Shown here piece after piece: positions 22,051 through 31,808 of a DNA stretch of 64,000 bases. The stretch covers positions 3,038,001 through 3,102,000 of the forward strand of contig JALJCQ010000001.1 of assembly GCA_023091665.1 (NCBI GenBank), written 5' to 3'. The position numbers and the translations under genes are program-made. The stretch comes from Pythium myriotylum. Taxonomy: Eukaryota > Oomycota > Peronosporomycetes > Pythiales > Pythiaceae. Under the pieces are notes generated by a model. It saw nothing but the letters and a program-made list of their open reading frames with translations, made no database searches and was not told the origin of the DNA. Position 1 is the first letter of the stretch, and every line of letters starts with the position of its first letter.

Positions 22051-22091
22051 GCAATTCAGCGTCTACCATTTAATGGTAGACGCTGAATTGC
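22051..22091. repeat. Perfect palindrome, 20-bp arms with 1-bp loop
   Basis: Arms 22051-22070 and 22072-22091 are exact reverse complements around a T at 22071. It is followed 2 bp later by a second, longer palindrome. It lies in an intergenic region. Confidence 0.97.
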
Positions 22092-22093
22092 TT

Positions 22094-22148
22094 GTGTCAA
22101 TCGTGATGTTCATCAACAAAATTTGTTGATGAACATCACGATTGACAC
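22094..22148. repeat. Perfect palindrome, 27-bp arms with 1-bp loop
   Basis: Arms 22094-22120 and 22122-22148 are exact reverse complements around an A at 22121. A 55-bp near-loopless perfect inverted repeat is unlikely by chance and, with 22051-22091, repeats the tandem-hairpin layout seen at 10400-10463. Confidence 0.97.
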
Positions 22149-22632
22149 GATGGACGGCTCGGGTAAGTTGTCCACGGTGTCTGTGCTCATAGCACAGGCA
22201 GATGAAGTGCTTTGGGCCGAAGCTCGGCTGGACGAGAGGGATAGGACAGAGTGAAGCCATGCACCTGCCATGACGAGATCTTGGATGCCTGACTGACGAA
22301 GGTTCCTCACTCGGATCCGTCCGATCTGATTGGGTGGACGAGGATGAGTCCGACTTGTTGCGCCGATGGCGTCGAGTCTTTGGGTTTGATGTCGCAGCGG
22401 GAAGTCCCGGAAGACAGAGGATGTGTCGGGCCTTCGTGTTTGCGCCCGTGGGAGCTCCATGCGACAGGGTGCAGTATTAAGAATAAGCGTTTGGATTGGT
22501 TGAAAATACAAATAGGCTCTGATGATTGGATAGAATAGAGTGATAGCTCGTCAGGTCTCGCCATCATCGATCGAAGCGTGGCGTTGGAGGTGCGACCATC
22601 GAACGCTCTTCCTCGTCGCCAGCGACCGTGCG

Positions 22633-25283
22633 ATGGCGTGGCCCACAGCGGCTCTGGCCACACATCCGGACGCTCAACACGACGTGCAGTCTCCAACAGA
22701 CTCGGCCATGGCGAGAGCGTGCGAGACGACCGACCGGAAGAGCGTCCCGTCGGCCGACGTCGACGCGTCGAGCTCTTCCGAACGACTCCACTCGACTGTG
22801 CGGCTGAACCAATTCACGCTTCAGTTCGAGGACCCGATGCTCGAGAGCGCGTACAAGGCATTCACGCACCGCCGCAAGAAGGCGCTGTGGCTGCGCTCGC
22901 TCATCCCGGCCACGGCTTTTCACATCCTCTTTGGACTCGGCGACTGCCTCGAACACCCACCCGACCACTTGCTCGTGACGATCCCCGCGCGCGTCTTCCT
23001 CTCGGTTTTGCAGATCTCGATGTTCATCCTTGTGCGATGGGTGAGTGTTTCGTGCTTTTGCGTTGTGTAGTTATGGCGAGTTGGGAGAACTGATGATGCG
23101 GTTCTCGTAGGATCTCGTGCAGGCGAGCGAGAGCACCATGCTACTTGTCTCGATCTGCAATGGCATTCCTACTCTTCTTCTCTACGCTCTCCAGCGATCC
23201 AGCCTCCATCAATGGGTACATACCTGCTCGTTGGATCACTTTTAGAGCCCATCGACTAACGTTAGACTTGTTCAAGGACGCTCTCTTCGTGGTCTTTGGG
23301 CTATCGTTCTATACAATTCCCAAGATTACGCCACTAGGCTTTGTTGCCTCGCTCGTCGGTAGTTGGTTCACCGCGATCCTGTATGCTGTGCTGTCTCTTC
23401 TCGTGCGGCCTCCGACCCGCCCCTTTGAGAGCCTGTTGGGCTTCCTCTACTGTGCACCAGTAATCGGCATTTTCAACACGATCTCATACTACTCCGAGTA
23501 CAACTCACGCGAGCGCTTCGTTCTTCGCCGGAGACTGCGCAGCGAGAGTATTACACTCGCCGTGAGCCGCACCAAGACACTGCCAGTCGTGGTCAATTCC
23601 GAGGGACCGGATAGTTTTCTCAAGTCAAACAAATTCACTCTCGCTGTTCTTCTGTGGGGGGCCTCCACCCTAGGCGGCTGGACTTCGCTACCCGATGTGT
23701 TCAAGTTCGTTGACGAAGAGACTGGTTGGGCATGGTTCAGCCACATCGCCGGTCTCACCATGTTCCTGCTTGTGATGACACGCCAATTGCAGTGGCTCTT
23801 CGTTGTGCCTGTGCTCGGTGCATTTATACTCTGGATGATGTCACTCGCGATGCCTGCATCGTGGATCATCATCTCAGCCCACTCTATGGGCTACGGCTTA
23901 TTGCTGGCATCGATCATTGTGGCCATGGGAGTCTTTAGTCGCTTCGTGTTTGTGTGGCGTGAGCTCGTGTCATTCCTCACCAGGACGTGCTTCCTGTACC
24001 CTCAGCTACAAGCTGGACTACAAGACGAGTACCCATTGTTAGTTAAGATCGTGTCGGAGTATACGGCAGGCATCGATCCCGAGATCATTTCTTCCAGAGA
24101 CTCGACCAGTCGAGCGCTGACGAATCATGCCTCCTCGACACCACTTGCTGTTTTGGCGATGGAGAATGCGACGAGGGCAATCAGTCCAGGACAAGCTCCA
24201 CACACAAGCAGCCCACAGCAGCACAAAAGTAGTCGCTCCTCCCCTAGACGCCGACTCCTCCCAGCTACTGTAGCCAGTACTGCAGTGCCAAAACAGCTTC
24301 AGTTGGCAGGGTCGAAAGATCGCGGTGTGTCAAGTCCGATTGCCAAGCAAGGAAGTGCAGGAACTCGTACTCTTATGGTCGAGTCTTGCCTCAACGAGGG
24401 TGACGCTTCCTTGGAGGAACCTGGCGAAATTGTATGCAACAAGATGGTCTCAGTTTTGCCGTCGTTCAAAGCAGGCAAGTGCTTCTTCTGCTCCAAGAAC
24501 GAGGCTGAGCATTTGGTGCCTGCTTGCGGCATGTGGGGCAAATGGACCCACTGGCGCATGAGTCAGCAGCAAGACATAATGTTTGGGTCGCTGTCTTTGC
24601 CAGGTGGAAACACCCGGAACAACGGGGGTGTTGTAGGCAAACCTGTACAAGCAATGTGCACATCTTACTACGATGTGCAGCAACAAAAGTCGGAACTCGA
24701 ACAGCAGGTGGAAGCTCTCGAAGAGGAAAATCGAAAGCTACGCGATGAGGTTTCTGACCATCAAGAAAGGGCCAAACAAGATGCAGCTTCCAAAGTCCAA
24801 CTGCAAGGAGAGCTCCGCACTCAAGAAGAAAGACATGCAGTCGAGATGCAGCGAAGGGAAACTGCGCTGCAGAAGAAGATGGACGACATCCTTACTGAAT
24901 CCAATCGTGTCGCCCATGAACACAAACGACAGCTACGCGACCTGGAAGTTCAAAACAAGAAACTCCTTCGTAGACTTCAGGATGCAGGATCGGCTGCTGA
25001 CGAGCTGCGACTAGCTCGGGAAGCACAACGACGGCAAGATGATGAGAATCGCAGCCTCAAGGACGAGGTTGAGCAGCTCAGGAAAGAGCTTGCCGCTGCT
25101 AGGGAGTCTTTAAACCGACCAGCTCCCGCAACCGAAACCACAACGACGGAAGAGCACGCGGTGGCAGTGCAACCGTCTCGTCGTCTTCCGTATGCTCGTT
25201 GGATCGAGGTCGAAGGGCTGCGCGAATCGATTCGTAAGAAAGACGAGTTATCGACGGATGGAAGGAATCCGTGGATGAAGTGA
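22633..25283 (+). CDS. Polytopic membrane protein with C-terminal coiled coil, unknown function
   Basis: Three exons, 22633-23040, 23111-23215 and 23277-25283, with 70- and 61-bp introns, encode about 839 residues (an upstream in-frame start at 22540 would add 31). About eight to ten hydrophobic segments lie in the first 480 residues, including ARVFLSVLQISMFILVRW just before the first intron. The cytosolic linker has an RRRLRSES patch after YYSEYNSRERF, a layout reminiscent of stramenopile membrane sensors. A Cys/His block (GKCFFCSKNEAEHLVPACGMW) near residue 560 could bind metal. A long heptad-type coiled coil then runs from about 640 to 790. No cyclase, kinase or transport motif is seen. 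Possibly a membrane sensor or scaffold; function unknown. Confidence 0.8.
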
Positions 25284-25394
25284 ATGGTAGATTTCCTCAA
25301 ACGGGTCACTCATAGCTTTGTTTTCCTGACTGAGACTTCACGCGTGAACGACAAACATATAGACTGGATGCTAAGGTCCTGAACATGAATGCCA

Positions 25395-25949
25395 CTACCA
25401 TCCTGCGACAAAGATTGCTGCTGAGACCGTGGCTAACATGGGTGCTAACGTAACCGTCGGGACCGAAGCGGCAGATTTTGGTTTCGGTGTGGTGCTCGGA
25501 CTTGGCTTCGGAGTTGAGCCAACGGTCTTGTCCACCTTACCGCTACCGGCAGTAGCACCACCGGAACTTGATCCACCAGAGAATCCAATCGAGATCTCCG
25601 TATCCGATGAGCCTGCTGCCGACGCCGAAGCGAAGAGTCGACCTGGAACGACTGGAGCCAGAGGTCCCAAACCAGGTGCCCCCGAGGCCACTGTCACAGG
25701 CGTAACACTAGGAGTCGCAGCCCCTGGAGCCGAGTGGGCGTTCGATCCGGACGTGGCGCCATCGGCCGATGGGGCTCCGTTGCCTTCAACTAAGGGAATC
25801 GATCCCTCGGCGTCGACGTTGTTGCTGGGGTCGGCGTTCGGATCCGTCGATGACTCCGCGTCCGCAGCGCCACCGGCGTCCGACGCGTCCTGAGCCGAGA
25901 CAACCGCGAGCAGCACAAACAGAAGTGACCAGAAGAAGAGCAGACGCAT
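25395..25949 (-). CDS. Secreted Ser/Thr/Pro/Ala-rich, probably GPI-anchored protein
   Basis: A 184-residue protein with start at 25949, chosen because it puts the signal peptide (MRLLFFWSLLFVLLAVVSAQ) at the N-terminus; the earlier in-frame start would bury it. The mature part is low-complexity, rich in Ala, Gly, Ser, Pro and Asp, with a TPKPSPSTTPKPK stretch typical of O-glycosylated linkers. The C-terminus is hydrophobic (about 18 residues, ending AAIFVAGW), as in GPI-attachment signals. It is probably a cell-wall or surface mucin-like protein. No enzymatic domain. Confidence 0.7.
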   Translation of the reverse strand: MRLLFFWSLLFVLLAVVSAQDASDAGGAADAESSTDPNADPSNNVDAEGSIPLVEGNGAPSADGATSGSNAHSAPGAATPSVTPVTVASGAPGLGPLAPVVPGRLFASASAAGSSDTEISIGFSGGSSSGGATAGSGKVDKTVGSTPKPSPSTTPKPKSAASVPTVTLAPMLATVSAAIFVAGW

Positions 25950-26324
25950 CGTGGAGGGTGGTCCGAAGGCAGTTGTCGCGTCGCTGGGCAAGTTGTGGAA
26001 TGACGCAGAGAGGACGTGAGTCTGCGAGTCAATCGTAGCGAGAAGAGGCGTGCGAAAAGCTCTCTGGCGTCAACGCAAATGAATCCAGAAGAAGCCTCTG
26101 CGTCGCTTCTCCCTCTTCAATTGCAGTGCCACGGGCCGTAGAAGAAGAGCTGCCCAGCTGATCTCCAGCCAAGCCGCGCAGATGGCTTCAGATCTCAGCC
26201 CGGTCACTCCAAGATCCAAATAAAGATGAGACCGTGCGATTTTACACGGAAAAGGGTATGTTGGGAAACGAAGCACTCGGGACACATGCATATCAATGAA
26301 GCTTGTTTTGAGATATTCGCGTCT

Positions 26325-26891
26325 CTAATTGAGAAGGTACATCACGCCCACAGTCATCGTCGTGATCGCTGCTGTCGCCACGCGTGTGGGACCGACGCTC
26401 GATGTTGTCGTGCTCGAGTTGACTGCCTGCACATGGCTGTCGCTGCTGCTCGAGCCATCACAGCCCCAGTCGGATCCCTCGTGGGCCGCGTGGGATCCGT
26501 CGAACGATCCGTTGTGGCGATGGTGATGGATCACACCGAAGCTCGACCCGTTGTGGGAGCCACGAGGACCGCAGTGGTGCTTCTTGTGCTTGTCGTCGGG
26601 ACCGAAGTGGCTGCCTGATCCGTTCCACTTGCCTTCCGGGCGGAGTCCGTGCTCTGCAACGTCCAAGTCATGACTGCCGTCGTGACTTCCGCGGAAGTGA
26701 CGACCCGGACCGCGCTCATCGTTGTGAGATCCGTCGAGAGTGGCATTCTTGCGGTGCTCAGGCTCCCCGACGAGCGGCGGGAAGCGACCGTGCGAGCCGT
26801 CAGTTGTGATATTCTTGCCTCGTCCGTCTGGCGTCGCAACCACGGCGTGGAGAGCCGCAAAACAGAGGAGAGCTGTAGTCCAGGCACGCAT
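26325..26891 (-). CDS. Secreted His/Gly/Asn-rich glycoprotein, paralogue A
   Basis: A 188-residue protein starting at 26891 with signal peptide MRAWTTALLCFAALHAVVA. The mature part is rich in Gly, Ser, His, Asn and Asp with many N-x-S/T sequons (NIT, NAT, NGS) and a His cluster (GVIHHHRHNGS). It ends in a Ser/Thr segment and a hydrophobic tail (ITTMTVGVMYLLN), suggesting GPI anchoring. The blocks TPDGRGKN, DERGPGRHFRGS and PEGKWNGSGSHF match, in the same order, the repeat-bearing protein at 48253-49802. GSFDGSHAAHEGSDWGCD and the tail match the protein at 50602-50982. Probably a surface or apoplastic protein; function unknown. Its upstream region shares elements with its paralogues. Confidence 0.75.
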   Translation of the reverse strand: MRAWTTALLCFAALHAVVATPDGRGKNITTDGSHGRFPPLVGEPEHRKNATLDGSHNDERGPGRHFRGSHDGSHDLDVAEHGLRPEGKWNGSGSHFGPDDKHKKHHCGPRGSHNGSSFGVIHHHRHNGSFDGSHAAHEGSDWGCDGSSSSDSHVQAVNSSTTTSSVGPTRVATAAITTMTVGVMYLLN

Positions 26892-28396
26892 TTGGTCTTG
26901 GAGAAGCCGTTGAGGTGGAGCGAAGCAAATTCGAGAATGGAATTTTGTGGGGGTGGCCACGGGTCAATGATGGTTCGTGGTATGAGGACAAGGGGGTCCT
27001 TCCTTTCGTGATCAGCATCCGAGGGCTGATCGCGAAAGAAAGATCACCTGAAACTATGCGTCTTCCCTAAGGAAAATTTCTTGGAGCAGCTTATCTGGAC
27101 AGCGAGGATTGCCCTCCACACTGACTTCTGGACATGGAAAGCGAGTCTGCGACGTGAGCAAACTCGCCAGGAGCTGCTTGGAAGATCTCAGAAGTCCTGC
27201 GCCTGTGGGACTCAGGTGGTCTGTGATCCTTTAGGACAGCTACGCCAACTCTCATTATAGCCAATCAAACTCCCCACACAAGCCTTTTTTAACGTTGACC
27301 ACACTAATACGAGTAATAATGTACCCATTGGAATCCGGGTGAGCTCGTATCTTTTTCAGGTCAATTGCACGTGGCGTGTCCACGCTGGGAATACAAAGCA
27401 CCTCCGCCAATAAGAGGTCTCTCTTCTAGACTGTCATCGAAGCTTGCACGTCAAGGCTCGATGGAGTGACAACTTGAACATGGAAAGTTAAACCCCCTAG
27501 AACTTCAGCGGAATGCAATGCATTCACATTCGCGAAAGAATCTGTAAATCCGTCGGTTCCGCACCGACCTGATGGAATCTCCTTGCTGTTCTAAAACCCT
27601 CGTATGAGTGAGTGTGAGTATCATCTGGATCCATCCCATTGCAACATCTCTATCGTGCGGTGGTTGCCACTTGGGCGCGGTTACCACTACTGGTAGGTTG
27701 GACAATCGCATGTTCTCAAAATGGAGTATTGGTGCCCATACTGCCGCGCTCTCAGCCGAAGGCGAAACGTACGTGTGGGGCCGATGCGAGAGCGGCCAGC
27801 ATGAAGGGAGAAGATAATTTTGCGAATGAGACTTCTCTTGAGAGGCCATGAGCCGATGGCTGTGTCAGCACCAAGAGGACCAAAGGGCTGATCACGAGAA
27901 GATCCATCCCATGTCTTTTCGTTGGAGGACGTCCTGAGATCTCCAGGAGGCGGTTTCAAGTGGGTCGTGTTGGTGCCATTCACTGAGTACAGTGCAAAGT
28001 AAGGTGTCAACGCTGCATGGAGGTGCAAGAACCGGTCACTAGCGTGTGGACAAGGAATGCAAGTCTGCAACGTGCGCAAACTCAAGCAGGGCGATCCTTT
28101 CGTAAAACATAATACACATGATTGCGTACTCCTACGTGATTTTTTTTTTTTGTATCTTTCGTTTATCCGAGCGAGGAGAATGGCCGCACGTGGGTGGCGC
28201 AAAGCCGTTGTTTGATATCTGACAAGGAGAATCAAGTCATCACTATTCAATCAAGCCACGCAACATCTCAGCTGACCAAACTGGCGAAGAAGAGAGGAAC
28301 CTCGATAGTGAAATCCACCAGAGCGGAAGGACAACCAGCGGAATGGAGCCGGTTCAGAAGGCGTTTCTGGATCCTCGTAACTCGATGCATTCGGTG
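26892..28396. other. Non-coding and duplicated spacer
   Basis: About 1.5 kb with no convincing gene. It contains the upstream region of paralogue A (including a block near 27140 shared with the other family members), an orphan copy of the upstream region of the repeat-bearing gene (27815-28090, listed separately), and a 12-bp poly-T run near 28141. Frames open here are short or copied from the duplicated segment. Confidence 0.6.
27815..28090. repeat. Segmental duplicate of the upstream region at 49835-50110
   Basis: Near-identical to 49835-50110, which lies upstream of the repeat-bearing secreted-protein gene. Here no such gene follows; the similarity ends at 27815, so this is an orphaned promoter/leader copy. 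Only a handful of substitutions are seen by eye. Confidence 0.9.
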
Positions 28397-30223
28397 TTAC
28401 TTCAGCCTCTGCTTTTTCTTCCCTCCATTCCGGTTCAAGAAATCTTGCTCAAGATGACGAAGTCGATCGAGTGCTGCAACTGCACTGGGTCTTCTCGACG
28501 GATCGTCATGCATCAGCAACCTTAGGAACTGTGTCCTCTCTCTCCCCGTATCATACCAACTTCCATAGACTTCATCTCCGCATGTTTGGATCAACCGCCC
28601 AACAGACCAGATGTCCACCGCAGTGGTGTGACTACTGTCGCCGAAGATCTCGGGGGCGTGTTCAGCTCGACTCATGTGGTTGCCGCTTGGTGAAGCCTGG
28701 GGACTTTGCGCGGCGTCCATGAAATCTATCAGGAACCACGAACTCTTGTGATCGGGACTCTTCGTAACATTCGGCCATCGAATATCTCGATGCATCCACG
28801 AAGCAGCATGCAGCTTCACTAATGCTTGCAACACATTTGCGAGCGCACTAAATAACTCCACGAGATTTGAAGGTCTTTTTTCTTGGCCACGTGGCTTGAA
28901 TATCAGTCGATATCCACTCTGGTCTGCATGATCTAGACGATCAACGTTCGGAATGGCGTGCTCTTCCAACACCTTGTATACCTCTTCAACATGGTCCTTT
29001 GCTCGTTGAAATAGCGCTTTCGGGAACCACTTCACAATGCGGGACGGCTCGAGATAGATCTTGATCCCCTTATCTCGAAGTTTCTTCTTGTATTCATCTC
29101 GAGCGCTTTCGGGGCACAAACTCGCAAGGCTCCGCAATAATCGCGCGACGTTCAGAATTGCCAGCAGCAACCGTAAGCGTCCTTCCACATGTTTGAGATC
29201 ATAGACTCCCAACTCAATTGCGTCCACGCCATCATGCGCATGAGTGATAGCATACAGTCTGGTGTCATAGCCAATCGCTGCGTATCCGAGCAAATATGGA
29301 GCGTCACCGTAGCTCCAAACAAGGTTTTCGAACAACTCGCGTCTTGGCGTCTCTATCTGCTCTGTTGGAGCCTTTTCCTCGCCGCGAAAGACGCACACAG
29401 AGTCAACGATATATAGGTAACTAGGACGATTCGGTCCTGTTGATGCCGATCGACTTCGACTTCGATCACTCTTGCCGATCCCGACGAAGTCTAAAACGTG
29501 GCGGATCAAGTCGTCCCAAAACGAGACGAACGAATACTCCGTGTCGCCAGGATCCACGGATTCTACCACACGGCTGCCGACCTGGTACAAGAAGTCCACA
29601 CAGGGCTCCGCATTGTCGATGCGAAAGAGCTTATCCATCAGCTCCGGAGTCGAGATCTTTATTTTCACCAGCCAGTGGGCTCGAATCTTCTCGTGAAGAC
29701 TGATCTTCACTGGTAGCTCGTGTTCGATGAATTCTGCAAGCTCTCCCACGAGTGGTAAATTTCGCGGTTCGACCTGGTTCATGCGAAAATCGCTCAGCCA
29801 TCTGGCTGTCCAACCTTGGTCAACTGGCGGCATCAGTCGCGCCAGCATCCCCGCATTTTGCTGAGCTTCTGGGAGCTTGACCAACACGTGAATTTCTTCT
29901 TCTCCGAGCTGGAAGTCCCCAAAGTACTCTGGCCTGTTAAGCTTCCAGTACGAACGCATCTCCGTGTACTGCTTGTCGACATCTCCTTGCAAGAGAGAAT
30001 TCAAGTTGTCGTCGTCCACCAGCCACGTGGTTTCCCCTTCCTTTCGCGCCAAGTAGAGCGTCAAGTCACTTGCGACAAACTGATAACGCTCATTGTACCG
30101 CTGATCATTAAGAATGGCCTTCTGCAGCGCGCTCACTTTCGCGTCGCGCTTGATCTCGACGGAGAAGACGCTTGCCTCGCCGTACACACCACAGCGCAGC
30201 TTCACCTCCCTCACCTCCGCCAT
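28397..30223 (-). CDS. Crinkler (CRN) effector with kinase-like C-terminal domain
   Basis: A 608-residue intact frame; start at 30223 (MAEVREVKL), since the upstream in-frame start is not ATG. Residues 1-120 form the ubiquitin-like CRN header with LTLYLARK (54-61), a WL pair, and the closing HVLVKLPE motif (112-119). The middle is unassigned. The C-terminal domain has a kinase layout: WMHRDIRWPNV near 476-486 (HRD), WFLIDFMDAA near 496 (DFM where DFG is usual), an APEIF block and DIWSVGRLI. The last residues (GGKKKQRLK) are basic and could help nuclear import. CRNs are host-cell-targeted, mostly nuclear, proteins. The header and upstream DNA are shared with the second CRN at 46041-48006, but the effector domains differ. 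Confidence 0.9.
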   Translation of the reverse strand: MAEVREVKLRCGVYGEASVFSVEIKRDAKVSALQKAILNDQRYNERYQFVASDLTLYLARKEGETTWLVDDDNLNSLLQGDVDKQYTEMRSYWKLNRPEYFGDFQLGEEEIHVLVKLPEAQQNAGMLARLMPPVDQGWTARWLSDFRMNQVEPRNLPLVGELAEFIEHELPVKISLHEKIRAHWLVKIKISTPELMDKLFRIDNAEPCVDFLYQVGSRVVESVDPGDTEYSFVSFWDDLIRHVLDFVGIGKSDRSRSRSASTGPNRPSYLYIVDSVCVFRGEEKAPTEQIETPRRELFENLVWSYGDAPYLLGYAAIGYDTRLYAITHAHDGVDAIELGVYDLKHVEGRLRLLLAILNVARLLRSLASLCPESARDEYKKKLRDKGIKIYLEPSRIVKWFPKALFQRAKDHVEEVYKVLEEHAIPNVDRLDHADQSGYRLIFKPRGQEKRPSNLVELFSALANVLQALVKLHAASWMHRDIRWPNVTKSPDHKSSWFLIDFMDAAQSPQASPSGNHMSRAEHAPEIFGDSSHTTAVDIWSVGRLIQTCGDEVYGSWYDTGRERTQFLRLLMHDDPSRRPSAVAALDRLRHLEQDFLNRNGGKKKQRLK

Positions 30224-30600
30224 TGTGAGAGTTCTCCACTGGAGAAGCAAAAGACATCACCGCACATTGTTGCCAATCCGATGACTCCAATGGAATTATT
30301 TTTCGGAAAATATATTCCTCAATCTACCCAAACATGGGTTTACTGTACCTACAACATGCACTATGGTCAGGGAGAACCCTGCCGGGACGAACACATACAC
30401 ATCGATAGCTGAGTCGTCGCCATCCAGAGAGTTCGCAATGCCAGCTTTTTCTGTCCTTTGGCTGTACTCTTAGGCGGTGCCCACTTGCTTGATGTCCGAA
30501 TCATCGAGCGATCCACTCGGACGAAGAGGATTACAGTAGAACTTGATATCTTCGTCCGTAGAATCGTCCTCAGATTCCTTTTTTTGTATTACCGAAGAAG
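30224..30600. repeat. Segmental duplicate of CRN upstream DNA, including a secreted-gene tail
   Basis: Matches 48007-48360 almost base for base. It spans the CRN upstream region and then, on the minus strand, the last codons of the repeat-bearing secreted gene (acidic DSEDDSTDEDIKFY-type tail, about 30480-30585). The repeat body is missing here. The copy ends near 30590. Confidence 0.9.
30480..30585 (-). pseudogene. Truncated 3' tail of the His-rich repeat protein gene
   Basis: This is the left-hand copy of the C-terminal end found at 48253-48360, with a few substitutions in the encoded tail. Upstream of it the sequence switches to unrelated DNA and then to a retroelement RNase H fragment, so no gene body remains. 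Confidence 0.75.
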
Positions 30601-30666
30601 TTAGACACCTGGGCAGTCAGGCCAGACCCGTCGAGCGTCAGCTCCCTGGAGACCTATTCTGGTCTA

Positions 30667-31028
30667 CTACGCTAGCGCGCGAACGTGGCCGTGCTCGTAT
30701 AGCCCAATGGCTCGGTGAACGTCTTCTAGTAAGTCCTTAGCGGGCCGTAGCGGCCGCGTGTCGTGTGTCACATCCGAAATGAGGAGACGTGTAAGCTCTT
30801 TGTCAACGGGTGTCCAGTCGGTTGTGGAGGTTGCACTGCTTCGTTGGTCCATCGCATTGTTGGCGAGGAAATCTGCCATCTTGTTGCCGGCGCGTAGAGT
30901 GTGCATGAATGAGACGGTTGGGAGGTGACTGAGCAAGCTGGTTGCCCGCTCGACATATCGTCTGAGGTGTTTGGATCGACAGTTAGTTAGGCCCGCAGCA
31001 TGGCGCAACACGAGTTCGCTGTCGTGAC
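30667..31028 (-). mobile_element. RNase H-like fragment of a non-LTR-type retroelement
   Basis: The minus-strand frame contains HDSELVLRHAAGLTNCRSKHL, an LLSHLPTVSFMHTLRAGN block and KMADFLANNAMD, which match the second half of RNase H-like domains found in retroelements and in stand-alone RNase H proteins (aspartate in 'D.elv', 'AD.lan'). The N-terminal part of the domain is replaced by a CRN header relic at about 31028, and no reverse transcriptase is nearby. It is a fragment. Confidence 0.6.
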
Positions 31029-31034
31029 TGGGAG

Positions 31035-31105
31035 TCCCGTGCGATCTCCACGGGAAACACAGTTCCCTCGCCATGCACCTCACACTCCAGCTCCACCTCC
31101 GCCAT
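31035..31105 (-). pseudogene. CRN N-terminal header relic joined to the RNase H fragment
   Basis: From an ATG at 31105 the minus strand reads MAEVELECEVHGEGTVFPVE, the first block of a CRN header, and then runs into the RNase H-type sequence. The LxLYLA motif and effector domain are missing. The MAEVE start is like that of the two CRN genes here (MAEVREVKL). Confidence 0.65.
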
Positions 31106-31341
31106 ATTTCGTCTCACCAGAATGCAGGGGACTGCAGAGCAAAGAATGAGGATAAGCAGCAAATTCGTTATCCCCAGCAAATCAATGATGCAATTGATGA
31201 ACTCGAACACATTCACTCGTTGTAACGCAATAAAGTGCAACTTTCATCATCATCACCATGAACTCAAACAGCGTTTTTCGATACTGGGAGGCGATGGAAT
31301 TTGTTGCGGAATGGCAAGCGATCATGAATGCCATCTGAAGA
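31106..31341. other. Short spacer up to the retrotransposon
   Basis: No gene features seen. It contains the left side of the retrotransposon target site. Confidence 0.5.
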
Positions 31342-31346
31342 AATGG
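31342..31346. repeat. Target-site duplication, left copy (AATGG)
   Basis: AATGG directly precedes the left LTR and is repeated directly after the right LTR at 44770-44774. This defines the insertion and the LTR ends. Confidence 0.95.
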
Positions 31347-31697
31347 ACTTGTGATTAGCACTAGTCTCACAAGTCTTGACTGGGTCCTGGGGTACACAGA
31401 GGAACCGCTCTTTGGCGGCCGACAAGTTCTCTCTTCCTTCCTTCCTTGGGGGCGAAAACCAGAGTCTTACATTTGAGTGACCGAAGCCACGGTTATCTAA
31501 TACTAATATGTCTTTTAGGATACAGCCCCAACTGTTCCTCAGTACCGTAAAACCTCTCTTGGAGGAAACCGGACTGTGCTACCGGTGGTAAACCTGCGAA
31601 GGCAGGGGAAACCCACCGGGCGTGAGACGTGGGAGCATACCCGCTTGGTGTGCTTCATACTTGTGTCTGGGGTGGCGATTCCACTCCATTCACAAGT
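31347..31697 (-). repeat. 3' LTR (351 bp)
   Basis: Identical by eye to 44419-44769. The ends are ACTTGTGA and TCACAAGT, an 8-bp inverted pair, rather than the usual TG..CA at the very tip; the TG/CA lie three bases in. The boundaries are fixed by the AATGG target duplication. Confidence 0.95.
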
Positions 31698-31808
31698 GCC
31701 TCACTAGTGGAGAACCTCCGCCAGACACAACTCCGTAATCACCGTCTGATTGGCGAGATTTTTGAGAGTGTTAGCTAGGGCAAAACTCCACAATAAAGTA
31801 ACCGATTG
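31698..31808 (-). other. Untranslated segment between pol and 3' LTR
   Basis: The polypurine tract for plus-strand priming should lie directly beside the LTR, but only a weak purine-rich stretch is seen, so none is assigned. Confidence 0.4.

Larger units (their letters stand above)
21564..22632. other. Intergenic region with CRN relic and palindromes
   Basis: About 1 kb without an intact gene. It contains the CRN header relic at 21727-21840 and the two perfect palindromes at 22051-22148, each listed separately. The last part upstream of 22633 should hold the promoter of the membrane-protein gene. Confidence 0.6.

Noticed and set aside
27687..28250. 187-codon minus-strand ORF over the duplicated leader
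   Set aside because: It is open in both copies mainly because the DNA is nearly identical; it lacks features and precedes the real signal-peptide start in the right-hand copy.
31698..31730. Polypurine tract beside the 3' LTR
   Set aside because: No clear purine run adjoins the LTR; only a weak GGCGGAGG lies about 15-20 bp away.
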